In this document: in pieces, positions 9,771 to 18,476 of the stretch
Numbering within the stretch: position 1 is the first letter of the stretch
Layout: each line of letters starts with the position of its first letter
NCBI RefSeq assembly: GCF_019145375.1
Contig: NZ_JAHSTX010000002.1
Coordinates: 62,001 to 126,000 of the forward strand
DNA length: 64,000 nucleotides
Source: Pseudomonas triticicola
Lineage (GTDB): Bacteria; Pseudomonadota; Gammaproteobacteria; Pseudomonadales; Pseudomonadaceae
Direction of reading: 5' to 3'
Translations under genes and position numbers: made by a program
Notes under the pieces: generated by a model
The model's database searches: none
What the model was told of the DNA's origin: nothing
Seen by the model: only the letters and a program-made list of their open reading frames with translations

Positions 9771-10013
9771 TTACCTGTTCCTTCTGTCGCTAACCAATCG
9801 AACGTTGATAGCGTATTGCTGCCCTGTATCGCTTTTTGTCACTTCATAACTGACCCTTCGTCCGGCCTTGATTTCTCCAATGATGGGATCGTTCGGATCA
9901 ACGCAAAAGATGATTGCTGTGGGTTGAGCAATCACTTCCTTTGCAGCGCCTTTGGACGGTCCCTTCACTGGCGCGATGATCGAGTCGTCGCGGTCTGACA
10001 ATCGCTTCTCCAT
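9771..10013 (-). CDS. hypothetical protein, possible degenerate cold-shock-like domain
   Basis: 80 aa, upstream of the csp gene on the same strand with a 60-base gap. The C-terminal half (AGRRVSYEVTKSDTGQQYAI) has the cadence of the last strands of a cold-shock domain, but RNP1 and RNP2 are absent. The start is followed by a charged segment rich in Lys and Asp. GGAGGTG, visible on the minus strand just ahead of the ATG, is a strong RBS and supports real translation. Function is not known. Confidence 0.7.
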   Translation of the reverse strand: MEKRLSDRDDSIIAPVKGPSKGAAKEVIAQPTAIIFCVDPNDPIIGEIKAGRRVSYEVTKSDTGQQYAINVRLVSDRRNR

Positions 10014-10236
10014 CGCAGCACCTCCCTCAGAATGATCCGCGGCAAACTTGTCTCGAATTCAAATCTAAACAACTTGAATTCAGCAGGTAACTGTCAGGTT
10101 TGACAGATTTTAGAATCGTTTTGGAATAGCCTGAATCTCGATTTGGAATGACCGGAACATGCCGCCGGATCCCCGGTCAAACCGGCAGTTTCGTCGCCGT
10201 TGTCCGGTGGCAGCTTTTTCCCAAGAGGATGTCTGA

Positions 10237-10800
10237 ATGAAGATTTCACGCGGTTTTGCCCTGGCATCGCTCCTGACTCTGACCGCCGGGCCGGTGTTTG
10301 CCGGGTTCAGTTTGAACGACGTGGCCGGTGCGGTAGCGGGGATGCAGGGTGGCGACAAGGCGGCGGCTGCGGCGCCGACCTCGGAGACCGCTGGTTTGTT
10401 GAGTGCGCTGAGTGCGCTGGACGTCACGCCGGAGCAGGCCGTTGGCGGTACCAGTGCGATGCTCGGGCTGGCGAAGAATCAGTTGAGCAGCACCGACTAT
10501 TCGCAACTGGCCAAGGAGGTGCCGGGTATCGACAAACTGTCCGGTGGCAGCGGCAATCTGGCGGCGCTCGGGGCTTTGCTCGGTTCGTCCGGCAAGTCGG
10601 CGGGCCTTGAGAATGCGCTGGGTAATGTCAAAGACAGCAACGACCTGAACAACGCGTTCAGCGCGCTGGGCATGGACAGCGGCATGATCGGCCAGTTTGC
10701 CCCGGTGCTCCTGCAATACCTCGGTCAGCAGGGCGTCGGCGGTTCGCTGTTGAGCAGCCTGGGCAGCATCTGGGGCACCGGCACCGGCACCGGCACTTGA
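10237..10800 (+). CDS. DUF2780 family secreted or periplasmic protein
   Basis: 187 aa with a clear Sec signal peptide (MKISRGFALASLLTLTAGPVFA, about residues 1-22). The mature part is low-complexity in Ala, Gly, Ser and Leu with regularly spaced leucines (VTPEQAVGGTSAMLGLAKNQ; ALGMDSGMIGQFAPVLLQYL), the pattern of DUF2780 proteins of unknown function. The C-terminus is a Gly-Thr repeat coded by tandem GGCACC hexamers at 10773-10797. RBS AAGAGGAT lies ahead of the ATG. It stands alone between divergent and convergent neighbours. Confidence 0.85.
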   Translation: MKISRGFALASLLTLTAGPVFAGFSLNDVAGAVAGMQGGDKAAAAAPTSETAGLLSALSALDVTPEQAVGGTSAMLGLAKNQLSSTDYSQLAKEVPGIDKLSGGSGNLAALGALLGSSGKSAGLENALGNVKDSNDLNNAFSALGMDSGMIGQFAPVLLQYLGQQGVGGSLLSSLGSIWGTGTGTGT

Positions 10801-10801
10801 G

Positions 10802-11689
10802 TCAGCGGCGCTCGTTGCGCAGCTCGACGATGCGTTGATCCTTCTCGGTCCAGAGCTGGTTGACCCAGTTCTGGACGTGTTGGCGAAAGGCCGGATCTTT
10901 CTCGTAATCGCCCTGCCACAGCGTCGGGTCGAGTTCGCGGGTCCTGATGTCGATGATCACTCGCGGCACGTTGCCGCTGATCAGGTCCCAGAAGCCCGGG
11001 ATTTTTTCCTGCGGATACACCACCGTCACATCAAGCATCGCGTCGAGCTGTTCACCCATCGCTGCCAGCACGAACGCCACGCCGCCGGCCTTGGGTTTGA
11101 GCAAGTGGTTGAACGGCGATTCCTGCTGGGTGCTTTTCGCCAGGGTGTAGCGCGTGCCTTCCAGATAATTCACCACCGTCACCGGCTGGCGCTTGAACAG
11201 CTCGCACGCCGCTTTGGTGATTTCCAGATCCTTGCCCGCCAGCTCGGGGTTCTTTGCCAGAAAGGCTTTGGTGTAGCGCTTCATGAACGGGTAATCCAGC
11301 GCCCACCACGCCAAGCCGAGGAACGGCACCCAGATCAGCTCTTTCTTCAGAAAGAACTTGAAGAACGGCGTGCGCCGGTTGAGGGTCTGGATCAGTGCCG
11401 GAATGTCGACCCACGATTGATGGTTGCTGACCACCAGATAGGACGTGTCGCGGCGCAGATCGTCGCCGCCGCGAATGTCCCACTGCGTCGGGATGCACAG
11501 CTGGAAGATCAGTTTGTCGATTTCGGCCCAGGTCTCGGCGATCCACATCACCGCCCCCGATGCGTAATCCCGCCAGCGCCCGGGTGCGACCAGTTTGAGC
11601 AGGGCAAACACCATCAATGGCCCGATCAGGATCAGGGTGTTGAGCAACAGCAGCAGGGTGACGAAACAGCCGGTGAGCAGGCGGCGCAT
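10802..11689 (-). CDS. YihG-like 1-acyl-sn-glycerol-3-phosphate acyltransferase
   Basis: 295-aa membrane acyltransferase of the PlsC superfamily. An N-terminal hydrophobic helix (about 5-35) is followed by the HX4D motif in NHQSWVD and the EGTR motif in YLEGTRYTL, the catalytic and substrate-binding blocks of glycerophospholipid acyltransferases. E. coli YihG has this length and layout. ATG at 11689 (MRRLLTGCF) is chosen over the upstream in-frame ATG because the hydrophobic anchor then starts at once. It converges tail to tail with the DUF2780 gene, with one base between stops. Confidence 0.88.
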   Translation of the reverse strand: MRRLLTGCFVTLLLLLNTLILIGPLMVFALLKLVAPGRWRDYASGAVMWIAETWAEIDKLIFQLCIPTQWDIRGGDDLRRDTSYLVVSNHQSWVDIPALIQTLNRRTPFFKFFLKKELIWVPFLGLAWWALDYPFMKRYTKAFLAKNPELAGKDLEITKAACELFKRQPVTVVNYLEGTRYTLAKSTQQESPFNHLLKPKAGGVAFVLAAMGEQLDAMLDVTVVYPQEKIPGFWDLISGNVPRVIIDIRTRELDPTLWQGDYEKDPAFRQHVQNWVNQLWTEKDQRIVELRNERR

Positions 11690-11789
11690 AAGCAACTCTA
11701 TGAAGTGGCAGGGGCGAGCCATGATAAGCAGCTTCGCGCGACAGGCCAAATCGGCGCTGACGAATGTTTCACTTCAGTCCCGTTAACCT

Positions 11790-11893
11790 GATCGTTCCCA
11801 CGCTCTGCGTGGTAACGCCGTCCGGGACGCTCCGCGTCCCCTGTGACGCAGAGCGTCACTGGATGCATTCCCACGCAGAGCGTGGGAACGATC
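11790..11893. repeat. 104-bp dyad repeat (GATCGTTCCCACGC type)
   Basis: The left arm GATCGTTCCCACGCTCTGCG at 11790 pairs with CGCAGAGCGTGGGAACGATC ending at 11893. A second, nested dyad (GACGCTCCGCGTCC region) sits inside. No coding capacity. It is a dispersed repeat of fluorescent pseudomonads, distinct from the REP sequence. Confidence 0.8.
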
Positions 11894-11947
11894 AACCGCG
11901 CGACGGTCTAAAATGCCGTTGCCCAACCTCCCAAGGAAACCCCTTAC

Positions 11948-12454
11948 GTGAAATCCCTCCTTGCTCTGTTTGCCCTCGTTGCGCTGCCGGTCATGGCCGC
12001 CGAGCCGACGCTGTACGGTCGCTACGAATACATCGCGCTGCCGGAAATCGGTGGCGAAGTGCTCAAGGCCAAGATGGACACCGGCGCGCTGACCGCCTCG
12101 CTGTCGGCCAAGGACATCGAGACCTTCACCCGCGACGGCGAAGACTGGGTACGTTTCCGCCTCGCCACCAAGGACGCCAGCAACAAGGTCTTCGAGCATA
12201 AGGTCGCGCGCATCAGCAAGATCAAAAGCCGTTCCGACGAGGACGATGAAGAGCGCGACAGCAGCGATGTCGCCAAGCGTCCGGTGGTCGATCTGGAACT
12301 GTGCCTGGGCAACGTCAAACGCACCGTCGAGGTCAACCTGACCGACCGCAGCCACTTCAACTATCCGCTGCTGATCGGCGCCAAGGCTTTGCGTGAGTTC
12401 GGCGCGGCGGTCAATCCGGCGCGGCGTTACACCGCCGACAAGCCTGACTGCTAA
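11948..12454 (+). CDS. retropepsin-like aspartic protease (annotated as ATP-dependent zinc protease family)
   Basis: 168 aa with a Sec signal peptide (MKSLLALFALVALPVMAAEP, cleavage near 18). The motif MDTGALTASLSA holds the DTGA active-site triplet of retropepsin folds, and the C-terminus has FNYPLLIGAKALREFG, matching the second conserved block of this family. Members are called zinc proteases in databases although their fold is that of a single-domain aspartic protease. GTG at 11948 is the start used here. It lies just upstream of creB but is transcribed with its own leader. Confidence 0.85.
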   Translation: MKSLLALFALVALPVMAAEPTLYGRYEYIALPEIGGEVLKAKMDTGALTASLSAKDIETFTRDGEDWVRFRLATKDASNKVFEHKVARISKIKSRSDEDDEERDSSDVAKRPVVDLELCLGNVKRTVEVNLTDRSHFNYPLLIGAKALREFGAAVNPARRYTADKPDC

Positions 12455-12523
12455 GTGGTCTGATTGACGTAACCCCGGGCTTGGGGCACCGTTCGCGCAC
12501 TAACTGCCACGGGCTCGGACGCC

Positions 12524-13204
12524 ATGCCGCACATCCTGATTGTCGAAGACGAAGCGGCAATAGCCGACACACTGATTTTTGCCTTGCAGGGCGAGGGGTT
12601 CAGCACCACGTGGCTGAACCTCGGCGCGGCGGCGCTGGAGCATCAGCGGCAGACGCCGGCCGACCTGATCATTCTCGATATCGGTTTGCCGGACATCAGC
12701 GGCTTCGAGACTTGCAAGCAACTGCGGCGCTTCACGGAAGTGCCGGTGCTGTTTCTCAGCGCCCGCGACGCCGAGATCGATCGCGTGGTGGGCCTGGAGA
12801 TCGGTGCCGACGATTACGTGGTCAAGCCGTTCAGCCCGCGTGAAGTGGCGGCGCGGGTCAAAGCCATCCTCAAGCGCATGGCGCCGCGCCCGACCCTGGA
12901 AGCAGGCTCAACGCTGTTTCGCATCGATGCCGAACGCGTGCAGATCAGCTATCGCGGCCAGCCGCTGAGCCTGACCCGCCATGAATTCCGCTTGTTGCAA
13001 TGCCTGCTCGAACAACCTGAGCGGGTGTTCAGCCGCGAGCAATTGCTTGATGCGCTGGGCGTTGCCGCTGATGCCGGTTACGAGCGCAGCATCGACAGCC
13101 ACATCAAAAGCCTGCGCGCCAAGTTGCGCCTGGTGCGCGCCGAGGCCGAGCCGATCCAGACCCATCGCGGCCTCGGTTACAGCTATAGCCCGGGGCACAG
13201 CTGA
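12524..13204 (+). CDS. creB: two-component response regulator CreB
   Basis: 226-aa OmpR-type regulator. The receiver domain (1-120) has the phospho-acceptor Asp52 in LIILDIGLPD and the conserved K in DDYVVKPFSPRE. A winged-helix DNA-binding domain (about 130-225) contains LTRHEFRLLQCLLEQP. Its stop overlaps the creC start (ATG at 13204), so the pair is coupled. In Pseudomonas CreBC responds to cell-wall stress, including beta-lactam inhibition of PBP4, and induces creD. Confidence 0.95.
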   Translation: MPHILIVEDEAAIADTLIFALQGEGFSTTWLNLGAAALEHQRQTPADLIILDIGLPDISGFETCKQLRRFTEVPVLFLSARDAEIDRVVGLEIGADDYVVKPFSPREVAARVKAILKRMAPRPTLEAGSTLFRIDAERVQISYRGQPLSLTRHEFRLLQCLLEQPERVFSREQLLDALGVAADAGYERSIDSHIKSLRAKLRLVRAEAEPIQTHRGLGYSYSPGHS

Positions 13205-14622
13205 TGTCGCTGGGGCTGCGGATCTTTCTGGTGTACGTGCTGTTTGTCGGCCTGACCGGTTATTTCGTCCTCAACACGGTGATGGAGGAAATCCGCCCCG
13301 GCGTGCGTCAGTCCACCGAAGAGACGCTGGTCGACACCGCCAACCTGTTGGCAGAAATCCTGCGCGACGATTTCAAGGCCGGCACCCTCAGCGAGAACCG
13401 CTGGCCGCAATTGCTCCGCGCCTATGGCGAGCGGCAGCCGCAAGCGACCATCTGGGGCTTGCCGAAAAACCAGGTCAACCACCGCATCTACGTCACCGAC
13501 GCTAAGGGCGTCGTTGTGCTCGACTCCAGCGGCGTCGCGATCGGCCAGGATTATTCGCGCTGGAACGACGTCTACCTGACCCTGCGCGGCGAGTACGGCG
13601 CGCGCTCCAGCCGTAGCGATCCTGACGATCCGAGCTCTTCAGTGATGCACGTCGGCGCGCCGATCCGCGACAACGACAGGATCATCGGCGTGGTCACCGT
13701 GGCCAAGCCCAACAGTTCGCTGCAACCCTACGTCGATCGCACCGAGCGGCGCTTGCTGTTTTACGGCGCCGGACTGATCGGCCTCGGTTTGCTCTTCGGT
13801 GCTTTGCTCTCATGGTGGCTGAGCCGCGCGCTGCACCGTTTGACCGGTTATGCCCAAGCGGTCAGCGAAGGCCGGCGCGTGGAAGTGCCGCATTATCGCG
13901 GCGGCGAGCTGGAGCAACTGGCCACAGCGGTCGAGCAGATGCGCACGCAGCTCGAAGGCAAGGCCTACGTCGAGCGCTACGTGCACACCCTGACCCATGA
14001 ATTGAAAAGTCCGCTGGCGGCGATTCGGGGCGCGGCGGAGTTGCTGCAAAGCGAGATGCCGGCCGTCCAGCGTTTGCGCTTTGTCAGCAACATCGACAGC
14101 GAAAGCGCGCGGATGCAGCAGTTGATCGAGCGCCTGCTTAATCTGGCGCAGGTGGAACAGCGCCAAGGTTTGGAAGAAAGGGTGGCAGTGCCGCTGGCGC
14201 TGTTGGTCGCAGAACTGCTCAAGGCGCAGGCCGCGCGGATCGAGGGCAGACAACTGCGTATCGAGCAAGCGATCGGCGAGGATCTGCTGTTGATTGGCGA
14301 GCCGTTTCTGCTGCACCAGGCGTTGGGCAATCTGCTGGAAAACGCACTCGATTTCACCCCGACGTCGGGGCTGTTGCGCTTGAGCGCCAAGCGGGTTGGC
14401 GAGCAGATCGAGTTTCGCCTGTTCAACCAGACCACGGCGATTCCCGATTACGCCTTGCCACGCCTGACCGAACGCTTCTACTCGTTGCCGCGCCCGGATA
14501 GCGGACGCAAGAGCACCGGGCTGGGGCTGAACTTCGTTGAAGAAGTGGTCAAGTTGCATGGCGGGGTGATGCGCATTGGCAATGTCGAGGGCGGGGTTGA
14601 GGTGGTATTGCGCTTGCCTTGA
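13204..14622 (+). CDS. creC: sensor histidine kinase CreC
   Basis: 472-aa inner-membrane sensor kinase. TM1 is at about 5-25 and TM2 at about 184-208, enclosing a periplasmic sensor domain of about 155 residues. A HAMP-like linker follows, then the H-box HTLTHELKSPLAAI with phospho-accepting His265, and ATPase motifs NLLENALDF and GLGLNFVEEV. It overlaps creB by one base and phosphorylates it. Length agrees with the family (about 470). Confidence 0.95.
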   Translation: MSLGLRIFLVYVLFVGLTGYFVLNTVMEEIRPGVRQSTEETLVDTANLLAEILRDDFKAGTLSENRWPQLLRAYGERQPQATIWGLPKNQVNHRIYVTDAKGVVVLDSSGVAIGQDYSRWNDVYLTLRGEYGARSSRSDPDDPSSSVMHVGAPIRDNDRIIGVVTVAKPNSSLQPYVDRTERRLLFYGAGLIGLGLLFGALLSWWLSRALHRLTGYAQAVSEGRRVEVPHYRGGELEQLATAVEQMRTQLEGKAYVERYVHTLTHELKSPLAAIRGAAELLQSEMPAVQRLRFVSNIDSESARMQQLIERLLNLAQVEQRQGLEERVAVPLALLVAELLKAQAARIEGRQLRIEQAIGEDLLLIGEPFLLHQALGNLLENALDFTPTSGLLRLSAKRVGEQIEFRLFNQTTAIPDYALPRLTERFYSLPRPDSGRKSTGLGLNFVEEVVKLHGGVMRIGNVEGGVEVVLRLP

Positions 14623-14637
14623 AACCGAGTCGCGACC

Positions 14638-14661
14638 TTCGCGAGCAGGCTCGCTCCCACA
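14638..14661. repeat. single REP unit between creC and creD
   Basis: One 24-base copy of the REP core in forward orientation, with no mirror partner nearby. It interrupts the otherwise compact cre operon, leaving a 132-base creC-creD gap. Confidence 0.85.
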
Positions 14662-14754
14662 GGGGAATGCATTCTCCACACAATCTCCATATTCCCCCCA
14701 CACTCCCACCACACCGCATCAGCAGACTCCTCCCATCCAAACAGGGAGAGTCCC

Positions 14755-16122
14755 ATGAACAAGAATCTGACCATCAAACTCGGCGCGATTGCCTTATTGA
14801 TCCTGCTGTTGCTGATCCCGTTGCTGATGATCGACGGCATCATCGATGAGCGTCAGCAACTGCGCGACGGTGTGCTCGAAGACATCGCGCGCAGTTCCAG
14901 TTACAGCCAGCAACTGACCGGGCCGGTGATGGTGGTGCCGTACCGCAAGGTGGTGCGCACCTGGAAGACCAACGACAAAACCAACAAGCGCTACGAGGAG
15001 ATCGGCGAGGCGCGGGGGCGCTTGTACTTTCTGCCGGAGCGTTTTGAACTCGACGGCCAGGTGCAAACCGAACTGCGCAAACGCGGTATTTACGAGGCGC
15101 GACTGTTCCACGCCGACAACCGCATCGATGGGCATTTTTCCCTGCCGGCGCAGTTGGGCATCAAGGAAAATTTTGCCGATTACCAATTCGACGCGCCGTT
15201 CCTGGCTGTGGGTATCAGCGATATTCGCGGCATCGAAAACGCGCTGAAACTTGAACTCGGCGGCCAGCAACTGGACTTCGTGCCCGGCAGCGAAGTGGCC
15301 TGGATCGGCGAGGGCGTGCACGTCACCCTGCCGGCACTGGACGCCAGCAAAGCCACGCAGTTGACCTTCGGATTCGACCTGCGCCTGCAAGGCACCGGCT
15401 CGCTGCGGGTGGTGCCGGTGGGCAAGACCAGCAGCGTCAGCCTCGCCGCCAATTGGCCGCACCCCAGCTTCGTCGGCAACTTCCTGCCGGCCAAGCGCGA
15501 GATCAACGATCAGGGTTTCAGCGCCGACTGGCAGACCTCGTTTTTCTCCACCAACCTGCAAGAGGCGATGGAGCGCTGCGTCGCTGGCGACTGTGATGCA
15601 CTCAACGGCCGCAGCTTCGGCGTCAGCTTCATCGACCCGGTGGATCAGTACCTGAAGAGCGACCGGGCGATCAAATACGCGCTGCTGTTCATCGTCCTGA
15701 CCTTCGCCGGTTTCTTCCTCTTCGAAGTGCTCAAGAGCCTGGCGGTGCACCCGGTGCAATATGCTTTGGTCGGTGTCGCGCTGGCGTTCTTTTACCTGCT
15801 GCTGTTGTCGCTGTCGGAACACATCGGTTTTGCGCTAGCGTATCTGTTGTCGGCGAGTGGCTGTGTGTTGCTGATCGGTTTCTATGTCAGCCACGTCTTG
15901 CGCAGCGCGCGGCATGGCTTGAGTTTCTCGGCCGGGTTGGCGGCGCTGTATGGCCTGCTGTACGGCTTGCTCAGCGCCGAGGATTACGCGCTGTTGATGG
16001 GCTCGTTGATGTTGTTCGGTCTGCTCGGGGTGTTCATGGTGCTGACGCGTAAATTGGACTGGTACGGGATTGGTTTGAAGTCCGCCAAGCCGCTGGAGTT
16101 TGACGTGGAGGCGATGCAATGA
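14755..16122 (+). CDS. creD: inner membrane protein CreD
   Basis: 455 aa. One TM helix at about 10-30, a large periplasmic domain (about 35-300) and a block of five or so TM helices from about 305 to 440 make the standard CreD layout. CreD is the main CreBC-regulated protein and affects envelope integrity and beta-lactam response; its molecular activity is not known. RBS AGGGAG lies seven bases ahead of the ATG. No repeat of the TTCAC type that CreB recognises in E. coli was seen in the creC-creD gap. Confidence 0.93.
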   Translation: MNKNLTIKLGAIALLILLLLIPLLMIDGIIDERQQLRDGVLEDIARSSSYSQQLTGPVMVVPYRKVVRTWKTNDKTNKRYEEIGEARGRLYFLPERFELDGQVQTELRKRGIYEARLFHADNRIDGHFSLPAQLGIKENFADYQFDAPFLAVGISDIRGIENALKLELGGQQLDFVPGSEVAWIGEGVHVTLPALDASKATQLTFGFDLRLQGTGSLRVVPVGKTSSVSLAANWPHPSFVGNFLPAKREINDQGFSADWQTSFFSTNLQEAMERCVAGDCDALNGRSFGVSFIDPVDQYLKSDRAIKYALLFIVLTFAGFFLFEVLKSLAVHPVQYALVGVALAFFYLLLLSLSEHIGFALAYLLSASGCVLLIGFYVSHVLRSARHGLSFSAGLAALYGLLYGLLSAEDYALLMGSLMLFGLLGVFMVLTRKLDWYGIGLKSAKPLEFDVEAMQ

Positions 16123-16206
16123 GCGGGTTGAGGGCTGAGCGCAGGGAAGTGGCGGTTCTGCTGACGCTGATTGTTGCAGCGCTGCCGCCAGAACCGAAGT
16201 GGTGCA

Positions 16207-16279
16207 TTCGCGAGCAGGCTCGCTCCCACAAGGGATCCGGTAATGGCAGCAACCCTGTGGGAGCGAGCCTGCTCGCGAA
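16207..16279. repeat. REP pair (REPIN) after creD
   Basis: REP units at 16207-16230 (forward) and 16256-16279 (reverse complement), lying between the convergent creD and GST genes. Confidence 0.9.
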
Positions 16280-16303
16280 GAGGCCGGAACAGGCAGCCCA
16301 GAT

Positions 16304-16933
16304 CTAAGGCTTGGGCATCGTCGCCACCATGGACGGTCGCTGACTCACCTCGAAATACCAGTTGGCCAGTTGCGGATTGGCCGCGCGCCAGTCCATGTCC
16401 GGGAAGCGCAGGTCCAGATAGCCCAGCGCGCAGGCCACGCTGATCGCCGCGACATCGAAGTGGCTGGTCAGCTCGGCAATCGCTTCGCTCTCCAGCACGG
16501 CGAGGGCGCGGCGGATCTTGTCGCGCTGAGCGTCGAGCCATTCGCCCCAGTGTTTTTCCACCGGGCGCAGCACGGTTTCATAACGCACCATCACCGAGGC
16601 ATCCATGATCCCGTCAGCCATCGACGCCAGCGTCAGGCGCCGCCAGCGCGCCGCACCTTCACGGGGGATCAGCGGATTGCCGACGTGCTGCTGGTCGAGG
16701 TACTCGAGGATGACGCGGCTGTCATGGATGACATTGCCGTCGGCCAGGCGCAGGGCGGGGATCTTGCTCAACGGGTTGTCGGCGATCAGCTCCGGGTTCG
16801 GGCTGACCGGGCTGAGCACACAGTCCTGCAGCGCGACACGATCCTGCTGACCGGTTTCGTGCAGCAGCACCATGACCTTGCGGACAAAGGGCGACAGGGT
16901 GTTGTGGTACAGGGTCATGCTGGGGGCGGACAT
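16304..16933 (-). CDS. glutathione S-transferase family protein
   Basis: 209 aa. An N-terminal thioredoxin-fold domain starts TLYHNTLSPFVRKVMVLLHE and contains NPLSKIPALRLADGNVIHDS, the glutathione-binding NPxxKVP / DS elements. A helical C-terminal domain begins near residue 90. The start at 16933 gives the normal domain length; the longer frame upstream is REP translation. The substrate is unknown and the gene is not obviously part of an operon. Confidence 0.88.
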   Translation of the reverse strand: MSAPSMTLYHNTLSPFVRKVMVLLHETGQQDRVALQDCVLSPVSPNPELIADNPLSKIPALRLADGNVIHDSRVILEYLDQQHVGNPLIPREGAARWRRLTLASMADGIMDASVMVRYETVLRPVEKHWGEWLDAQRDKIRRALAVLESEAIAELTSHFDVAAISVACALGYLDLRFPDMDWRAANPQLANWYFEVSQRPSMVATMPKP

Positions 16934-16997
16934 GGCAAGGTCTCGATCAGGACAATGATCGGGCAGCATAGCCTGCTCGCGTCCGGCGCAGAACCCA

Positions 16998-17087
16998 TGT
17001 GGGAGCGAGCCTGCTCGCGAAGGCGTCGTGACAGTCGACTTTGATGTTGAGTGTCCGGGCGCTTTCGCGAGCAGGCTCGCTCCCACA
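16998..17087. repeat. REP pair (REPIN) upstream of GST gene
   Basis: Units at 16998-17021 (reverse) and 17064-17087 (forward), the opposite relative order to the pair at 16207-16279, with a 42-base spacer. Confidence 0.9.
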
Positions 17088-17095
17088 AGGGATTC

Positions 17096-17275
17096 TCAGC
17101 TTCGCGGCAGAAAACCTCTTATCGCCAGAAATGCCGGCACGCCAAGCCCGACCCAGCTCAAGGCATCCCAGATCCCATCCCCCAGCAACGCCGCAAACAG
17201 CCCCGCCGCGCTGAGCAGGGCGATCACGATCGGTGTGCTGAAGACCTTCCAGAAACTCGACTGACGCGGCTTCAT
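17096..17275 (-). CDS. small two-helix inner membrane protein
   Basis: 59 aa starting MKPRQSSFWKVFSTPIVIAL, with two hydrophobic segments (about 13-28 and 34-53). Its ATG overlaps the stop of the PepSY gene upstream (ATGA at 17272-17275), so it is translationally coupled to it. Such tiny proteins commonly follow PepSY iron-reductase genes in siderophore loci. Function unknown; a helper subunit of the PepSY protein is an inference from context. Confidence 0.8.
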   Translation of the reverse strand: MKPRQSSFWKVFSTPIVIALLSAAGLFAALLGDGIWDALSWVGLGVPAFLAIRGFLPRS

Positions 17276-18402
17276 GCCGAGGCCTCCGCGGTTTCCAATA
17301 CAGGCTTTGCCGCCTTGCGCCGCACCACCCACAAATAGACACCACTGGCCAACACGATGATCGTCAGCACATCCAGCGTCGCCCAGAGAATCTTCATCGG
17401 CATGCCGCCGTAGTCACCAAAGTGCAGCGGCTGCGACATGCCCATGGCGTCCATGTACCAGGGCCGTTCCGCCACGGCGGTGACTTGCAGCGTCGTGGCG
17501 TCGATCAGCACCGGCGTCAGCAGGTGCGAAGTCAGGTGCGTGCCGCCCTTCATGAACACCGAATAATGATGCTCGCTGGAAAAGCGTGTGCCGGGGAAGG
17601 CGATGAAATCCGGCTTCATCCCCGGTGCGACTTCCTCGGCGATGTCGAGCAGCCGCGTAGCCGGGGCCAGTTGGGTCAGGGGCGGCGCATCGCGATACGG
17701 CGCGATCAGCGTGGTCAACGCGTCGTTGCGCCAAGCAGCGATGAGCAGGTCGGCGCAGGCGCTGATCACCCCGGTCACGCCCACCACCAGGCACCAGGTC
17801 AGGGTGACGACGCCAATCAAATTGTGCAGATCGAGCCAGCGCAGCCGCGTGGATTTGTCCTGACGCACGGTGCCGAATTTCAAGCGGCGCATGAATGGCA
17901 GGTACAGCACCGTGCCGGAGATGATCGCCACGACAAACAACAGACCCATGAACGCCAGCAGCAGCTTGCCCGGCAGCCCGGCGAACATGTCGACGTGCAG
18001 GCGCAGGATGAACAGCATCAAGCCACCGTTGGCCGAAGGGGTTTCCAGCGCTTCGCCAGTGCGCGCATCGAGCATGAAGGTGTGCGAAGAGTTCGGCTCG
18101 GTGTCGGCCGTCCTGGCCATGATCGCGAATGCCGCGTTCGGCTCTTCGTCGTCATAACCGAAGTACTGCATGACTTCGCCCGGGCGATGTTTCTGCGCGG
18201 CATCGACCAGTTGCTGCAGGTTGAGTTGCGGCGTGTCGGCCGGCATCTCGCGCAGTTCCGGGGCGTTGCCCAGCGCGTGATCAATCTCGTGGCTGAAAAT
18301 CAGCGGCAGACCGGTCAGCGCCAGCATCAGCAGAAACACCGTGCAGATCAGGCTGGTCCAGGTGTGGATGAATGACCAGCGGCGGATGGTTTTACTTTTC
18401 AT
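17272..18402 (-). CDS. PepSY-associated TM helix protein, probable siderophore-iron reductase
   Basis: 376-aa inner-membrane protein. The order is TM near 12-33, a periplasmic PepSY-type region, TM near 140-160, a second periplasmic region and TM helices near 190-210 and 340-362. The start RWSFIHTWTSLICTVFLLML with a histidine in the first helix is typical of PepSY_TM proteins, which are thought to move electrons across the membrane to reduce ferric siderophores. It lies 74 bases downstream of a TonB receptor on the same strand, which supports that role. Confidence 0.85.
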   Translation of the reverse strand: MKSKTIRRWSFIHTWTSLICTVFLLMLALTGLPLIFSHEIDHALGNAPELREMPADTPQLNLQQLVDAAQKHRPGEVMQYFGYDDEEPNAAFAIMARTADTEPNSSHTFMLDARTGEALETPSANGGLMLFILRLHVDMFAGLPGKLLLAFMGLLFVVAIISGTVLYLPFMRRLKFGTVRQDKSTRLRWLDLHNLIGVVTLTWCLVVGVTGVISACADLLIAAWRNDALTTLIAPYRDAPPLTQLAPATRLLDIAEEVAPGMKPDFIAFPGTRFSSEHHYSVFMKGGTHLTSHLLTPVLIDATTLQVTAVAERPWYMDAMGMSQPLHFGDYGGMPMKILWATLDVLTIIVLASGVYLWVVRRKAAKPVLETAEASA

Positions 18403-18476
18403 TGCATGACCTTCAAAAACACCAAAGCCGCCCGGTGCGGACGGCCTGGGAACAGGGCCTGTTTCAGCTCACTGGC

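Noticed and set aside
13204..14754. Search for CreB-type TTCAC direct repeats ahead of creD
   Set aside because: No such repeat was found in the creC-creD gap, so no CreB site is annotated.
16119..16307. 62-codon frame overlapping the creD stop with ATGA
   Set aside because: The coupling geometry is attractive, but the second half is translated REP sequence ([15 protein letters not shown]) and the first half has no recognisable feature.
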